Below, one piece after another: positions 62,458 to 64,000 of a stretch of 64,000 nt of DNA (the stretch's first letter is position 1; each line of letters opens with the position of its first letter). The DNA comes from Chiayiivirga sp. (GTDB lineage: Bacteria; Pseudomonadota; Gammaproteobacteria; Xanthomonadales; Xanthomonadaceae). Both the position numbers and the translations under genes were made by a program. The notes below the pieces were generated by a model that saw nothing but the letters and a program-made list of their open reading frames with translations, had not been told where the DNA came from and ran no database searches. The stretch spans positions 806,001 to 870,000 of the forward strand of contig JALCLA010000001.1 of NCBI GenBank assembly GCA_022647565.1, in the 5' to 3' direction.

Positions 62458-63055
62458 CTTTCGCTCCGAGATTGTCGCCTGCGTTAGCCATAAGCGTGGA
62501 TCTGATCACTGTTGCGAACCGCTCAAGCTCGGCAGCAGAGCCAACCAGCTTGTCTCTGAGGCCACGGGAAATCTCCAACTGAACACCCTGGCCAGACCTG
62601 CCGCGATTGCAGATGTTGGATGTATCCAACCCTTGCAAACCTGCATTGGCGTGGCGGCTAGCGATGTAGCCTTCGGCTTCGAGCTTAGAGATGAGTGCGG
62701 TCCCCAACCCGGTCGCCAGCCCGCCAACGTTCACAAACTCGGCATCGCCCGCTTGGCCATGAGTAGTCACCACTATCTGTCCTGATGCGGCTGCGGAAAC
62801 ACCGAGCGGCTCATCGAATCGCGCACTTGTGATGTGCAGATCCTGGTTGTTGCGGGGCTTGCAGCCTTCAAACAAGTAGTAAGTGCAATCCTTCCCGGCG
62901 ATTGCTCGACAGATCTCGGATGTCCCGCGCTCAATCTTGCCGGCATGCGGAGCAATTAGAACGAACTCCGATGCACGCGAAACGTGCTCGATCCGATAGG
63001 ACCCAGCCGACTCAGCGGCTTCAAGCTCCTTGAAGTTTCCATATCTGTCGGCCAT
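62438..63055 (-). CDS. poly-gamma-glutamate hydrolase family protein (YjqB/DUF867-like)
   Basis: A 205-residue zinc-peptidase-like protein. MADRYGNFKELEAAESAG, FVLIAPHAGKIERGTSEICRAIAG (the His and Glu of a carboxypeptidase-like metal site), YLFEGCKPRNNQDLHITSARFDEP and VVTTHGQAG form the pattern of the YjqB/PghP family, known from phages and prophages where it degrades poly-gamma-glutamate capsule. ATG 63055 matches the family start; the frame continues upstream without homology. Its presence next to a helicase in an island is unusual. Confidence 0.78.
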   Translation of the reverse strand: MADRYGNFKELEAAESAGSYRIEHVSRASEFVLIAPHAGKIERGTSEICRAIAGKDCTYYLFEGCKPRNNQDLHITSARFDEPLGVSAAASGQIVVTTHGQAGDAEFVNVGGLATGLGTALISKLEAEGYIASRHANAGLQGLDTSNICNRGRSGQGVQLEISRGLRDKLVGSAAELERFATVIRSTLMANAGDNLGAKDAVPNR

Positions 63056-63062
63056 GGACGGG

Positions 63063-63824
63063 TTATCCGTTTTGCTCCGCGGACGGTGCGGCGGCAGAAT
63101 CCCTTGGCGTCGAGCCAAGAGCCGATCTCAGCTCGGCGATTTCTCGCGGGAAGGTGCTGGCGAGCAGATCCAAGAGGGACTCGCGCAACTCGATCCGTTC
63201 TGCCGAAAAGTGAAGTCGGCGATGGTCGTTCGCACACAGCGCGACGACATTCCACACGACGTCCGGGCCCTGCTCACCCAGCGGGAGCACATGATGCGTC
63301 TCGAGATACACCGCTCCGGAAACCGTCGTGAACCCGATTTCACCGCAAAGCTCACAACGTCCCGCGGCCCGGCACAGCACTGCCCTTCGAACGTCGGCCG
63401 AGCGAACGAAGGCCGAGGTCGAGATCTCTCGCCGCTCCGGGCCTTCGATCGAAAACTGGTCGGCAAACTCAGGGGATGGCTCATCCTCGGGTTCTACTGA
63501 AGCCGGCATGCCTCCCCGAACAATCGTGAACTCTCCGTTCTCATCGCTGTAGCTTGATACGTGCCACTCAGTTTCATCCAGGCGGCGAAATCGCACCTTG
63601 GACGAGTCACGGCCGAGCTCGCTTGCGTCGGCCTGCTCACCCTCCAGCAGTACCAGCCGCACCGGCCGACGCCTTCGAAAAGCCTGCTGTACGAACTCGT
63701 CGAATCGGCGTGCGCGACGCGCCTGATCCTTCGCCCGGTGCCTGGCATCCTTCGGTGCGAACCGATCGAACGTGATGGACTCCAGCTTCATCGCCAACGC
63801 ACGCAGATTGTCTCGATAAACCAC
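63063..63824 (-). CDS. HNH endonuclease
   Basis: About 253 residues. The C-terminal half holds a classic HNH nuclease: CRAAGRCELCGEIGF (zinc knuckle), YLETHHVLPLGEQGPDVVWNVVALCANDHRRLHFS (His-His, Asn, His with a second Cys). The N-terminal half is charged and not recognised. The GTG at 63824 is uncertain: the frame stays open beyond it toward the IS21 fragment, so the 5' end may be truncated or altered by that insertion. It is separated by 7 bases from the YjqB-like gene and probably starts this minus-strand operon. Confidence 0.75.
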   Translation of the reverse strand: MVYRDNLRALAMKLESITFDRFAPKDARHRAKDQARRARRFDEFVQQAFRRRRPVRLVLLEGEQADASELGRDSSKVRFRRLDETEWHVSSYSDENGEFTIVRGGMPASVEPEDEPSPEFADQFSIEGPERREISTSAFVRSADVRRAVLCRAAGRCELCGEIGFTTVSGAVYLETHHVLPLGEQGPDVVWNVVALCANDHRRLHFSAERIELRESLLDLLASTFPREIAELRSALGSTPRDSAAAPSAEQNG

Positions 63825-63898
63825 GTGCCCATCGATCTCGGAGAGTGACCGGTGCCATACGCACAGAAGAATGGGCTCCCCGTCACCGCCAAATCCCC

Positions 63899-64000
63899 AG
63901 CTACACGCGGGTGACGGACTTCATCCGCAAGTGGCGCCAAGGTGAAGGCCAACAGGCGGCCTGCAAGGCCTTCGTGCCATTGACCTTCGAGCTTGGCGAG
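63899..64000 (+). mobile_element. IS21 family transposase (IstA) fragment, runs off the window
   Basis: The plus-strand frame reads SYTRVTDFIRKWRQGEG, then FVPLTFELGE, which resembles the segment of IstA before its catalytic core (usually followed by FQFDWSE). The N-terminal half, including the helix-turn-helix, is absent to the left, so this is a truncated copy or the joint is near 63880-63900. The rest lies outside the window. Confidence 0.65.

Noticed and set aside
52200..64000. Integrase or CRISPR array in the island
   Set aside because: No tyrosine or serine recombinase motifs and no regularly spaced repeats were seen within the window.

Overview
The window is about 64 kb of G+C-rich chromosome from a gammaproteobacterium, most likely of the Xanthomonadales (Xanthomonadaceae or Rhodanobacteraceae). 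Four things point there: the gene order glyA-nrdR-ribD-ribE-ribBA-ribH-nusB-thiL-pgpA; a division and cell wall (dcw) cluster that lacks murD between mraY and ftsW; a GTP cyclohydrolase half of RibBA without its zinc cysteines; and a Nudix hydrolase fused to a thiamine-phosphate-synthase-like domain next to secA. The exact genus cannot be fixed from the sequence alone.

Layout. 1-5.8 kb: end of a surface polysaccharide export and assembly cluster (ABC permease tail, Wzt-like ATPase, two family 2 glycosyltransferases, a methyltransferase and an unfamiliar 619-residue protein). 5.8-12 kb: pyrF, ettA, creD, a YeiH-type exporter and its divergent LysR regulator. 12-14.8 kb: a divergent pair of exported proteins. 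The second is a zinc metalloprotease whose signal-peptide codons contain a (TC)9 tract that puts the gene out of frame, a candidate ON/OFF switch. 15-22 kb: glyA, nrdR, the riboflavin genes, nusB, thiL and pgpA, largely with overlapping stop/start codons. 22-27.8 kb: uracil-DNA glycosylase-like protein, FAD oxidase, BON lipoprotein, yraN, lpoA, then rsmI. 27.9-28.3 kb: RNase P RNA, followed by a dense cluster of perfect hairpins. 28.8-45.4 kb: dcw cluster from mraZ to lpxC, making cell wall precursor and septum machinery. 45.5-50.9 kb: DciA-like protein, M23 peptidase, secA and mutT.

From about 51 kb the character changes. Gene relics and a beheaded dusB mark the edge of a foreign island that runs to the end of the window. 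It has visibly mixed, lower G+C. It carries a compact operon (ParS/MbcA-like antitoxin, RES-domain toxin, and a 1229-residue protein with an Mrr-like nuclease, helical repeats, a possible GreA/B C-terminal-like segment and a PIN-like end), a GIY-YIG-like nuclease, a complete replacement Dus enzyme read in frame into a HEPN-like domain, a RelE-UvrD helicase fusion, a YjqB-type poly-gamma-glutamate hydrolase, an HNH endonuclease and an IS21 fragment. This content is typical of a phage-defence island. No integrase is visible inside the window.

Caution on quality. At least ten conserved housekeeping genes (nrdR, ribD, ribBA, nusB, thiL, ftsW, murG, murC, ftsA, ftsZ, secA) contain one-base frameshifts, several of them more than one. 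The most likely cause is indel error in the assembly, not gene loss. These genes are given with their full span. The same caution applies to the (TC)9 switch.
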